Shown in pieces: positions 35,088 to 42,875 of a DNA stretch of 42,875 nucleotides. Numbering within the stretch: position 1 is the stretch's first letter; the number at the start of each line of letters is the position of its first letter. The translations under genes were made by a program, and so were the position numbers. Origin of the DNA: Gilliamella bombi (GTDB lineage Bacteria; Pseudomonadota; Gammaproteobacteria; Enterobacterales; Orbaceae); assembly GCF_900103255.1 (NCBI RefSeq), contig NZ_FMWS01000065.1, positions 2,049-44,923 on the forward strand, written 5' to 3'. The notes under the pieces were generated by a model. It did no database searches. It saw only the letters and a program-made list of their open reading frames with translations, and was not told the origin of the DNA.

Positions 35088-36157
35088 TTAATTGATTACT
35101 TGATTATAGCCATTAATTACACTTTTAAGTTCCTCATTCAAAGAATCAACTTCTCTTTCTACAGTATTGGTCTGTAAATTTTTTAAAACTACTTTCATTT
35201 GATTAATCAATCTAGGTAAACGATCAACAAAACCGTCATAATACATATCGTTTAAACCTTGTTGTTTAATCAATTTATTTTTGCCTTTATTCGTCATTAA
35301 TTCATTGGCTATGGATTCTATTTGTTGAATTTTTTGTTCAAGGGCTGATTTATCGAGATTTTTAAACTGGTTGTCTTCGTTAAAGCTTTCATTGATTAAA
35401 TCGATAACATCTTCAGATAAATCCATGATTTCCATGCAATTGTAGTTAAGTGTTAACCCTTTGTTTTTTATTTCTGATTTTTGAAATGCATGGATTTCTT
35501 TGTATAATTTACCATAAGCCGCTAAAGCCACACTTTTTGCTTCAATATATTGGTTATAAAGCGTGTTCAAATTATTTAACAGTTCAGGTAATTTGGCAAA
35601 GTCATCCAATTTATACTCATTATCTAAATAATATTTAGCTATCTGATCATAAGCTAATCCTATTTCAATATATTTATCACTTAATGCTTTGCCTGCGGCA
35701 TCAAGTTCGGGTAACTCTGGTTTAAATGCTAATAACTCAGTAATCAATTGTTTATATTCATCAAGCTCTTTTGGTCCTGGGTGATAACCGATAAAAAGTT
35801 TCGTTGGATTTTTTTTCACATAATTGACATCAATTTTACCGTTTTTATCACTGATACCTCTTAAAAAACCCTCAACACTGCTATCAAGATGATAAAGAGA
35901 AGAAGTCATCCTGCCATGTCCATTCCCTCTTAATTTATCTGCAGCTTGGGAGACATTAGCATTAAAAATCTCTAGCCATATGTTACCTTTACGTGCTTTC
36001 AGTGCAAATTGCCGTGAAACATCTTCAGTAGTTTTAGACTTAGAAGATTTAACTTCTGAAGCTGCTGTTGGTTGTTGCGTTTGTTTTCAGTTGGTTTGTC
36101 ATCACAGCCAATCATCAAAAATCCAGCAATCAATACGGTTAAAAAATTTTTTTTCAT
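35088..36157 (-). pseudogene. DUF3829/YiiG-like lipoprotein, frameshifted near its N-terminus
   Basis: The 273 codons from ATG 35909 (minus) give a helical DUF3829-type protein with three coiled stretches (for example YKQLITELLAFKPELPEL, DLINESFNEDNQF and LQTNTVEREVDSLNEELKSVI). Upstream on the same strand, ATG 36157 begins MKKNFLTVLIAGFLMIGC, a lipoprotein signal with Cys18. A one-base loss in the GAAAAC run at about 36083-36088 puts this start out of frame; in the other frame the coding continues without interruption through PTAASEVKSSKSKTTEDVSRQFAL to the main body. So the original protein was about 355 residues, a lipid-anchored envelope protein of unknown role. The function is not known for the family. 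Confidence 0.75.
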
Positions 36158-36645
36158 TGTTTATCCCTTCATTTTTGTGTTCTAAATTCATTGAATTAAT
36201 ACTTTATTATCTTTTAAAGATTATTTCTAATAAAATATGAAATGAAATAAAAATTGTGATATTGGGGCTTAATTTTGTAATAAGTCTTATATTGTAGGAA
36301 AACACCGAGTTGCTTATATTTCATGGTTAAAATGATTTTTTAAAAACTCATAAGGTATTTTGTTGGAAATTATTTAACCTTTTGTTTTTTATCTTTGAAT
36401 GGTGAACTATTTGCTGATCATTCCATTAAGGTATGTATTATTTTTTTGATTAACCCATTTATTTGAGGAATACCTGTTTCGTGAGTTTTTAATTGATATG
36501 ATGGTGATCACACGCTTTACTAAGAAGGATTCTGAGAAGTTTTAATTATCAAATGATATTGACTCCTGAATCTGTTTACAAAAATATAATCTAAAAAGTG
36601 AATATTTTTGTAAATACCCTATAGTGCTTATCTGGAAAATTACGC
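36158..36645. other. gene-poor AT-rich stretch
   Basis: I see no coding sequence, RNA gene or clear repeat here. The next 750 bases hold relics listed separately. Confidence 0.5.
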
Positions 36646-36721
36646 TTACGCTGTTTGTTTTAGTGTTTTATATTTTATAGAAGTTGTGGTATTCAATATT
36701 TAACAGCACATTTCAGCGCTT
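36609..36721 (-). mobile_element. relic of IS3-family element end (transposase C-terminus and terminal sequence)
   Basis: On the minus strand, bases ending at 36646 encode STOP-preceded YKTLKQTA with NTTTSIK before it, matching the last residues NMTPIEYKTLKQAA of the IS3-type transposase at 42773-42875. On the plus strand the terminal sequence TGTAAATACCC at 36609 and CTGTTTGTTTTAGTGTTTTATA at 36651 parallel TGTAAATACCC at 42733 and CTGCTTGTTTTAGTGTTTTATA at 42778, at nearly the same spacing (42 against 45 bases). The rest of the element is gone and the frame is broken before position 36700. Confidence 0.8.
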
Positions 36722-36811
36722 AAATGGTTGTAAGGTTAACTATAATTTTTAGTCAAATTAGTGACAGTTATTTTTTGATAAAATTGAATTTATATTTTTT
36801 TAAATTGTAGT

Positions 36812-37107
36812 TTATTGATTTATAATGAAAGAAGATGGAGGAAGCGCAGAAAAAGTAAAATTCGAGCAACTCAATTGTTAGGATTAATTGCTCTCTAGGT
36901 CTTTTAGCTGGAAGAAAGCTTTTTTATTAACTAATTCTTTTTGTAATAGTGCTATAAAACTTATACTCCACTAAACGGTTATCATCTTGCAAATGTTGTT
37001 CAATGGTTCGTGTTTACATTAGGATTCATCATTTCAGCCTTTACAGTCATAATAATAGAAAAATTAAAATACAATATTAAAATAAATAGTCTATTTTTCA
37101 TGTCCAG
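36812..37107 (+). pseudogene. small two-helix membrane protein relic
   Basis: Segments of hydrophobic coding sequence are visible in shifting frames: IRATQLLGLIALSLGLLAGRK-like residues around 36850-36915 (with a stop inside, at CTCTAG) and, from about 36965, TPLNGYHLANVVQWFVFTLG then FIISAFTVIIIEKLKYN to a stop near 37107. Together they would give a protein of about 85 residues with two membrane helices. I do not recognise the family. The frame is broken at least twice. Confidence 0.45.
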
Positions 37108-37298
37108 TTGACCTTATTAATTGATTCAAAAGTTGCTCTTGTAGATAGTGTAGCACGTTGTCTAAACTAAAAAAGTTATTACACTCTGTATTAATCGCTT
37201 TGATATATCCAATTTTATTCCTTGATTTGACACTATCAAGCTAACTTATTCACATAGTGCTTTATTTACACTTTTATATTTTTTTACACTAAAATCTG

Positions 37299-37333
37299 TT
37301 GAAGTTCGCATTATATGCTGTATATTTATCCAT
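37299..37333 (+). promoter_or_regulatory. umuDC promoter with LexA-box-like operator
   Basis: TTGAAG (37299-37304) and TATATT (37321-37326) are 16 bases apart. Overlapping the -10, CTGTATATTTATCCAT (37318-37333) matches the LexA consensus CTGT-N8-ACAG in the left half and in two of four right-half bases. This fits SOS control of umuDC. Confidence 0.6.
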
Positions 37334-37404
37334 GTTCGTTTTTTGCCACGATAACTAAAAAAACAGTGGTGATGTTCTTTCGTTTAGTTTTTAGGAGTAT
37401 TTTC

Positions 37405-37854
37405 TTGCACAAATTCAGTTGTATTGTGCTTGGCTGTGTTGATACATCTATTATTAATCAACTACCGTTGGTGGATATACCAGTTAGAGCTGGTTTCCCT
37501 TCGCCAGCTGATGATTATTTAGAAGCGAAACTCGATTTAACTGAGCATTTAGTCAAACACCCTAGTGCGACCTATTATATCAAGGCAATGGGTGATTCAA
37601 TGGTGGATTATGGTGTTTTTAGTGGTGATTTATTAATTGTTGATCGCTCTTTAGAACCAGTAGTCGGTGATGTGGTCATTGCAGCCATTGATGGAGAGTT
37701 AACCTGTAAATGCCTTGGCGTAATTAATGGTCAATATCATTTATTAGCTGGTAATGCGCTTTATCCACCGATCTCATTAGCTGGTAAAGAAGTGCATATT
37801 TGGGGAGTAGTGATTCATACGATCCACTCTCTCAGAGGTCGTGGCTATTTGTGA
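37405..37854 (+). CDS. umuD: UmuD, SOS mutagenesis protease subunit
   Basis: A 149-residue S24-family self-cleaving protein. After RecA-stimulated cleavage it joins UmuC to form DNA polymerase V. The start is TTG 37405, seven bases after AGGAG (37393-37397). Earlier in-frame ATGs at 37315 and 37372 are rejected because 37315 touches the LexA-like site and they add an unrelated 30 residues. The cleavage site is Ala29-Gly30 in RAGFPSP (E. coli has Cys-Gly). Catalytic Ser65 (GDSMVDYG) and Lys102 (TCK) are 37 apart, just as Ser60 and Lys97 in E. coli. Its TGA overlaps the umuC start. Confidence 0.93.
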   Translation: MHKFSCIVLGCVDTSIINQLPLVDIPVRAGFPSPADDYLEAKLDLTEHLVKHPSATYYIKAMGDSMVDYGVFSGDLLIVDRSLEPVVGDVVIAAIDGELTCKCLGVINGQYHLLAGNALYPPISLAGKEVHIWGVVIHTIHSLRGRGYL

Positions 37855-39116
37855 TTGGGTTAGTGGATTGTAATAATTTTTACGCATCTTGTGAGCGAGT
37901 GTTTAATCCTAAGCTTGAAGGACAACCGATTGGTATTTTATCCAATAATGACGGCTGTGTCATTGCGCGATCGAATGAGTTGAAACCACTTGTTCCGATG
38001 GGTATGCCTGCTTATCAAATTTCCCCGAGTGTTCGTAAAAAAATCACCTTGTTGAGTTCTAATTATGAGCTATACGGTGATATGAGTCAGCGTGTTTTTA
38101 ATACAGTGCGTGATTATACAGCAGATGTAGAACTGTATTCGATTGATGAAGCCTTTATTTCCTTAACAGGGTTCTCAGATGTTATTTCGCACTGTCAAAC
38201 AATAAGAACCAAAGTCAAACGTGATACAGGTATCCCCGTCAGTATCGGTATTGCGTCAACACGAACTTTAGCCAAAATAGCCAATTATGTTGCTAAAAAA
38301 CAACCCACTTATCAAGGAGTTTGTTATTTACCGAATAATAAACCTTTATTGAGTCGAGTCTTGCAGCAGTTTCCTGTGAGTAAAGTGTGGGGTGTTGGAA
38401 GGCGTATTTCAGAGAAACTACAATCGTTAGGCATCCAGACTGCATGGGATTTGCGGCAAGCAAACACTAAACAAATTAGACAGCAATTTTCCGTGATGCT
38501 TGAACGGACGGTGTTAGAGCTACTAGGTACACCTTGTATCGAATTGGATGATTTATCTATTCCTAAACAGAATATTATGGTTTCGCGTAGCTTTGGTCAG
38601 TTAACTGGTGAGCTATTTGATGTGCAAGAAGCGATTCGCATTCATGCTAGTCGAGGAGCTGAAAAGCTCAGAAAGCAAAGTTCTGTGACTAGTGCCGTAC
38701 AGGTCTTTTTAAAAACTAATCGATTTCGTGAGGATATCGTGCAATATCATCCTTCTATCGTGGTTCCACTGCATTTGCCTACAGATGATTCACGGCTCAT
38801 TATTCAAGCCGCACAAAAGGGATTGCAGGCTATTTATAAACAAGGTTTTTTGTTTATGAAGGCCGGCGTGGTGTTACTTGACTTACAGGTTAAGCACACC
38901 GATACGCAGTATGAGTTATTTGAAACGTTCAATAATATAGAGCAAAAGCAAAAAAGTGATAAGTTGATGCAAGCACTGGATGCCATCAACCAGAAGATGG
39001 GTAAACATACGGTGCAATTAGGCACCGTAAGAAAGCAAGCCCCTTGGCAGATTAAACGTGAATTACTGACTCCGCGTTATACTACTCGGTGGGAAGAGTT
39101 GTTAATCGTTAAATGA
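37851..39116 (+). CDS. umuC: UmuC, Y-family DNA polymerase V catalytic subunit
   Basis: A 421-residue translesion polymerase. The palm motifs are LVDCNNFYASCERVF at the start (first catalytic Asp) and YSIDEAF (second acidic pair), with the fingers/little-finger and HhH region (WGVGRRISEKLQSLGI) following. The beta-clamp and UmuD-binding C-terminus is complete. The start is GTG 37851, overlapping the umuD TGA by four bases (GTGA), so the two are translated together. SOS induction through the site at 37318 is likely. Confidence 0.95.
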   Translation: MIGLVDCNNFYASCERVFNPKLEGQPIGILSNNDGCVIARSNELKPLVPMGMPAYQISPSVRKKITLLSSNYELYGDMSQRVFNTVRDYTADVELYSIDEAFISLTGFSDVISHCQTIRTKVKRDTGIPVSIGIASTRTLAKIANYVAKKQPTYQGVCYLPNNKPLLSRVLQQFPVSKVWGVGRRISEKLQSLGIQTAWDLRQANTKQIRQQFSVMLERTVLELLGTPCIELDDLSIPKQNIMVSRSFGQLTGELFDVQEAIRIHASRGAEKLRKQSSVTSAVQVFLKTNRFREDIVQYHPSIVVPLHLPTDDSRLIIQAAQKGLQAIYKQGFLFMKAGVVLLDLQVKHTDTQYELFETFNNIEQKQKSDKLMQALDAINQKMGKHTVQLGTVRKQAPWQIKRELLTPRYTTRWEELLIVK

Positions 39117-39433
39117 TTATTTTTTAGTTTGATTTAGTAAAACTATGATATTATCGATATAAATGCTTGAATTTAAGTCATTAAAGCAAACACAATTATT
39201 CTTATCTCGATTTGGCAATATCTATGATCATTTCAATTGTGTAAGGTGCTTGTGCTCTGCTAAAACCTTTCGAGTTTTAGTCACATGTCAATTTACCGAA
39301 TGGTCTCTATTACCCGAGTTTCACCCAAAATTATAAATAAAAAATTAGTTATCAAATTTAAACTCATATTAGAAAGTTAATTTGACAGTACCTTTGGAAT
39401 TTATATACACAATTAATCACCTCTTGAATTTTT
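39117..39433. other. AT-rich gap between umuC and the DHA2 exporter
   Basis: No gene seen. One 7-bp hairpin (CTAAAAC 39260-39266 with GTTTTAG 39274-39280) lies between the two converging genes, but with no T tract. Confidence 0.4.
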
Positions 39434-40819
39434 TTAACAACGTAGACGTAATGTACTAACAACTGATGATATTGCAGCAATCACACAAGCAATAGAAAAA
39501 ATATATACACCAAATTCTGCGTTGGTACTCTCCATTAATCCATTTAATAGCGCAATTACCATAGCTACCAAAGCAGCACCGATTGACTGCCCAGTCGTTC
39601 TGGCTGTAGATAATACTCCAGACGCTGTGACTGTTCGATTTTTTGAAACATTGCTAAACATTTCCTTATTATTTGGCGGGAGAAAAAAACCATAACCAAC
39701 GCCACAAATGACCACTCGCCACAAGAAGTCACTCACTGTTGCAGCTTCCGATAACAAAGCTAATGAACCTAAACCTATACAAAAAAACATCACGCCAATA
39801 GTAGATATATGGGTAGGATTAAAACGGTTTGACAGTCTTCCTGCAATAGGTGCGCAACAAGCTACAGCTAGTGGCCAAGGTGAAAAGATAAAAGCAGACT
39901 CTAGCACAGAATAGTTATAAGTATGTTGTAAAACAAAAGGTAAGCTTACCAAAGCAATTCCTTGAGCAACAAACATAGATAGGGAAGAGAGCACCGCAAA
40001 AGTGTATCGGCGTGAACAAAATATATCAAGCGGTAATAAAGGATGCTTTGAACGAGTCTGGACAGCAATAAATAGGATAAATAAGATCGTTGAAACCACT
40101 GCGCAAAATATCAACGAATGATTTTCCCAGCTACCAATTTGATCAACTGTAATCACCATCAAGCCTAATGCTCCTGCCGAGCTAATTGCTCCTGCTAAAT
40201 CAAAGCCTTTTTCATTTTCATTATCTTTCCCTAATGAGATAAACGAAAAGATTATAGCAACCCCTCCAAGTGGAATGTTGATATAAAAAAGCCATGGCCA
40301 AGATAAATAAGAAATAATAATTCCTCCTAATGCTGGGCCGACAGCCGTACCCACCGCAAATACCATCGCATTTAGCCCAAATATTGTCCCCAACTTATAA
40401 GGTGGAAATATAACTCTGTACAGCCCCAACCCAACGCTAATCATTACAGCGTAACTAATTCCTTGTAGTATCCGCATAGTGACCAGAGCACTAAAGGTTG
40501 GAGAAAGGCTACAACCTAAGGATGAGAGCGTAAATAAAATCATACCTGCTGTATAAAAACGCTTTTCACCAATCCTCGATCCAAGCGATGCACAAATTAG
40601 CATCGTGGCTGCGCTGGCAACCTGATAGCCGTTGATAATCCAAATACTAGATGCAGAATCAATTTGTAACGTACAAGCAATGGAGGGTAATGCAATATTA
40701 ACAATGGAACCATCTAATGCTGACATTAGCACCCCTATCAAAATGGCCGCAGCTGCAAAATAGCGCCTTGGTACATCAAAACCTTGCTCAAGAATACTGC
40801 TATTACTTACCAACGACAT
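39434..40819 (-). CDS. DHA2-family MFS drug exporter (EmrB/QacA type)
   Basis: A 461-residue transporter with about 14 membrane segments. It carries the D1 motif of the DHA2 family, LDGSIVNIALPSI (about residues 36-48), motif A GSRIGEKRFY, and the motif C GTAVGPALGG in helix 5, features of proton-driven multidrug antiporters. AGGACC is before the ATG at 40819. On the minus strand after the PrpD-type fragment and with a LysR regulator divergent beyond it, it was probably part of a LysR-controlled unit. Substrate unknown. Confidence 0.9.
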   Translation of the reverse strand: MSLVSNSSILEQGFDVPRRYFAAAAILIGVLMSALDGSIVNIALPSIACTLQIDSASSIWIINGYQVASAATMLICASLGSRIGEKRFYTAGMILFTLSSLGCSLSPTFSALVTMRILQGISYAVMISVGLGLYRVIFPPYKLGTIFGLNAMVFAVGTAVGPALGGIIISYLSWPWLFYINIPLGGVAIIFSFISLGKDNENEKGFDLAGAISSAGALGLMVITVDQIGSWENHSLIFCAVVSTILFILFIAVQTRSKHPLLPLDIFCSRRYTFAVLSSLSMFVAQGIALVSLPFVLQHTYNYSVLESAFIFSPWPLAVACCAPIAGRLSNRFNPTHISTIGVMFFCIGLGSLALLSEAATVSDFLWRVVICGVGYGFFLPPNNKEMFSNVSKNRTVTASGVLSTARTTGQSIGAALVAMVIALLNGLMESTNAEFGVYIFSIACVIAAISSVVSTLRLRC

Positions 40820-40846
40820 ATTTACAGGTCCTTTATTATAATGAAA

Positions 40847-41090
40847 TTATGCGCAAAGAATTTTTGTCTCTAAACTTTTGCTTTCGAGAAAGGTCATCAT
40901 TCCAAGAGTCAATACTTCTTCTGGCCTAGCTATTACTGGATTACGAGGAGCTTTCCATTCCTACTTGCTACCGTTGATACGAATATTTCTGAGAAAGCAG
41001 TAAGCGGTGAGGACATAAAATAGATTGTGCATACTTTCACTAATCAGCGGAAGCATACCCGTAATCCCTCCTAAGATCTTAGCCATAGAG
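40847..41090 (-). pseudogene. broken open frame of unknown origin
   Basis: On the minus strand one reading frame starts at about 41089 (MAKILGGITGMLPLIS) and runs to a stop at 40847 with one internal TAG after RINGSK. The second half reads EWKAPRNPVIARPEEVL then TLGMMTFLESKSLE. I do not recognise it. It lies between the PrpD-type fragment and the exporter and may be leftover of genes lost from this operon. Confidence 0.4.
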
Positions 41091-41307
41091 ATCTATCTAT
41101 AATGGGAATGCCCTGACTGTTTTTGCTGAATTGCACACTATTCATCAATCTCGAAAAATCGGCATCAGAAGAGGCAGCTATCGCACACCCTATCGAATCT
41201 AACAAACAAAAATGTGCCATGCGGATCGCATCATTATCAGAAGTTGTTTGCTCGTAGGCATAATCAACCAGATTATTCATTACTCTATCAAACTTAGTGT
41301 GCACCAT
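41071..41307 (-). pseudogene. MmgE/PrpD-family N-terminal fragment
   Basis: 78 codons with the N-terminal pattern of MmgE/PrpD (2-methylcitrate dehydratase-like) proteins: LVDYAYEQTTSD then MAHFCLLDSIGCAIAAS. Full proteins are about 450 residues; here the frame stops after residue 78 and what follows in other frames is not PrpD. Divergent from the LysR gene at 41686, so it was probably the regulator's target. Confidence 0.75.
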
Positions 41308-41685
41308 ATTTTATCCTATTTACGAGTAGAAAGTTTCAATAATTAGCTGTAATTAACACTAGATAACGTATCAAAGTCTATTCGGTTTATCATGCAACTA
41401 TTTGATTGTGTCACTATTACGTTATAGAATAGACAAACGATATTAATGCTAAAATCATAATTCTCAGAATAATAAAAAACCAGTGAATAAAATCGTGATG
41501 TACATCGAAAAGATTGATACCCTAATAATATTATGTTGAGACAAGCTCATGGAATAGAGTTGTTAGATATGAAGGTTTATTTTTAGCCTAGTACTATTTT
41601 TGCTGCAACTATCCTACAAAAGCCCTCTTCTGATAACTAAAAATATTGTTGAAATATTTATTCAACACTTAGAAGGAGAGTTAAA
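41308..41685. other. divergent intergenic region of the LysR locus
   Basis: No gene seen. It should hold promoters for the LysR gene and the exporter/PrpD side. The only clear site is the inverted repeat at 41647-41667. Confidence 0.45.
41647..41667. promoter_or_regulatory. inverted repeat, possible LysR-type operator
   Basis: TGTTGAA and TTCAACA are arms of an interrupted dyad with a 7-base AT-rich centre, 18 bases before the LysR start and partly next to its ribosome site. Dyads of this shape are common binding sites for LysR regulators. Confidence 0.45.
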
Positions 41686-42573
41686 ATGAAGCTAGATGAA
41701 CTTCTGGCGTTCGTAACAGTTGTAGACACAGGGAATATAACCCAAGCCGCAGAACGCCTAAATCGAGTGCAGTCTAGTATTTCTCATCGAATACGAAGTC
41801 TGGAGGAAAAGCTAGATGTTACATTATTAGATAGGAAAATCGAAGGATGTCTACCTACTACACAGGGTAAGATACTTTATGAATACGCACTTAAAATGCT
41901 GAACCTAGCGAATGATTGTAAAAATAACATTTCCTACTCCAAAGATGGTCAGTTGACCATAAGAATTGGAATAATTGAGTGCTTACCCCCCTATATAATT
42001 ACTGCTTTGATTGATTTTGGTGAAGAGTTGGGTTGGAACATCGATATTTCAATAGGAAACACGATCAGTTTGCTCAACGCTTTTGATAAAAACGAATTTG
42101 ATGCAGTCATCATTGGAGCAGGCTTTTCTAACAAACGGCATACATGTTTCACATTACTTTCCAGCGAATTAGTGATTGTCACAGAAAAAAATCATTTACC
42201 AATCACAAATATATCTAGTCTAGACGGGGAAGTTTTTTTGTTAAGTAGTAAAAAATGTGCCACATCAACTCGCAATTTCAGTGTACTGTTTAATGAAGGT
42301 AACATTACGCCTAAACGAGTAATTGAATGTGGATCTTATCCTGTTTTGTTTTCAAACATAGCCGCTGGCAAAGGGGTCTCGCTGGTCTTACGTTGCTCAA
42401 TCAGTAATGAAATTAAGAACAAAATAAAAATTCATCAGCTAGCTAGAGAGTTTAATGATTTTAAAATTGAGCTTATCTACCGTGTTGATTGTCCCTATTT
42501 GGATACTGATAAATTCATTGATATGATGATATCAATATTCCAAGATCCTCGGTTGCATGATATCGGTTATTAA
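41686..42573 (+). CDS. LysR-family transcriptional regulator
   Basis: A 295-residue LysR protein. The N-terminal winged helix-turn-helix shows MKLDELLAFVTVVDTGNITQAAERLNRVQSSISHRI-type residues, and the C-terminal substrate-binding domain is complete. AAGGAGAG precedes the ATG at 41686. Divergent from the PrpD-like fragment and DHA2 exporter, its probable targets. Inducer unknown; the target operon looks damaged, so the regulator may be a leftover. Confidence 0.92.
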   Translation: MKLDELLAFVTVVDTGNITQAAERLNRVQSSISHRIRSLEEKLDVTLLDRKIEGCLPTTQGKILYEYALKMLNLANDCKNNISYSKDGQLTIRIGIIECLPPYIITALIDFGEELGWNIDISIGNTISLLNAFDKNEFDAVIIGAGFSNKRHTCFTLLSSELVIVTEKNHLPITNISSLDGEVFLLSSKKCATSTRNFSVLFNEGNITPKRVIECGSYPVLFSNIAAGKGVSLVLRCSISNEIKNKIKIHQLAREFNDFKIELIYRVDCPYLDTDKFIDMMISIFQDPRLHDIGY

Positions 42574-42732
42574 CTGACCTGCACGCATGATACTAGCTCA
42601 GACTATGCTATTGAAATATTTTAACACGCAAACTGTTCCACATTGCTCAGATATTAAAGGAATGGGAGAGTATCTTATTGACACAATCCCTTTCTCTCAC
42701 AATACTATTATCCAAATTCAGAATATAACATT

Positions 42733-42875
42733 TGTAAATACCCCAAACTTAGTACACAACTCACGTAGAAAATCATGCTGCTTGTTTTAGTGTTTTATAC
42801 TCAATCGGTGTCATGTTATTTAATGCCTCATGCGGTCTTTCGGTATTATAAATCGTTAACCATTCTTCGGTTATT
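42733..42875 (-). mobile_element. end of an IS3-family insertion sequence (continues beyond window)
   Basis: On the minus strand bases 42875-42773 encode the C-terminus of an IS3-family transposase (DDE integrase core end: EEWLTIYNTERPHEALNNMTPIEY then a stop), which cuts and joins the element ends. The outer end appears at about 42733 where the sequence TGTAAATACCCC begins, the terminal inverted-repeat-like sequence. The 5' part lies outside. A similar, decayed end is at 36609-36721. 42574-42732 holds no gene I can support. Confidence 0.85.

Noticed and set aside
37315-37404. ATG 37315 or ATG 37372 as the umuD start
   Set aside because: They add about 30 residues unlike UmuD, 37315 touches the LexA-like box and -10 region, and a clean AGGAG is seven bases before TTG 37405, whose Ser/Lys spacing then fits UmuD.
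42587-42790. Small plus-strand open frame at 42587-42790
   Set aside because: It crosses the presumed IS end and has no recognisable domain or ribosome site.
1-42875. CRISPR arrays, tRNA or rRNA genes
   Set aside because: No array of equal repeats and spacers, and no tRNA- or rRNA-like sequence was noticed; short repeats seen are single hairpins or the paired adhesin-flanking copies.

Overview
The window is AT-rich DNA from a gammaproteobacterium. Gene content and style (an invasin-type surface protein, SstT, AcuI, UmuDC, a Tad pilus, a purD end of enterobacterial type) would suit a host-associated member such as the Orbaceae (Gilliamella or Frischella-like). That placement is an inference from composition and families, not a database result. 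Several broken genes and insertion-sequence remnants show an actively decaying genome or a locally error-prone assembly.

Layout. 1-2400: the 3' end of purD, then a secreted adhesin-like gene lying between two copies of an imperfect direct repeat. 2601-5643: an MFS transporter divergent from a GAPDH gene followed by a TetR-family regulator, with two similar palindromic operators in the divergent promoter region. 5747-7944: an aldo/keto reductase relic and a phosphoethanolamine-transferase-like membrane enzyme. 8149-21774: a complete Tad (type IVb, Flp) pilus locus in the order flp, tadA, tadB, tadC, tadD, rcpC, rcpA, tadZ, tadE, tadF, tadG, a wrecked RCC1-repeat gene, tadV, ended by a strong terminator. 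21987-27520: a four-gene operon with an NRAMP-related transporter, PxpA, a fused PxpB-PxpC and a fused biotin carboxylase-biotin carrier. 27654-32283: a SWIM zinc-finger protein and a 1096-residue helical-repeat protein. 32469-36157: a frameshifted sstT, acuI, and a frameshifted DUF3829-type lipoprotein. 36158-37300: gene-poor stretch with an IS3 end relic and a membrane-protein relic. 37299-39116: umuD-umuC with a LexA-box-like site. 39434-42573: DHA2 exporter, MmgE/PrpD fragment and a LysR regulator. 42733-42875: the end of an IS3-family element running off the window.

How it works together. The Tad genes give prepilin (Flp), pseudopilins (TadE, TadF), a membrane-anchored vWA protein (TadG), prepilin peptidase (TadV), a motor (TadA), a platform (TadB/C), polar localisation (TadZ) and an outer-membrane channel (RcpA with RcpC and TadD). 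No RcpB is visible. The pxp operon supplies all the domain types of a urea-carboxylase-like enzyme (biotin carboxylase, biotin carrier, AHS1/AHS2 carboxyltransferase-like unit) together with PxpA, which suggests a biotin-dependent route to opening 5-oxoproline or a related lactam. The GAPDH/MFS/TetR trio looks like an inducible module, possibly target duplication plus export. The most promising leads are this biotin-linked pxp operon, the GAPDH module, the TPR-AMIN-like TadD, and the dying RCC1 gene inside the Tad locus.
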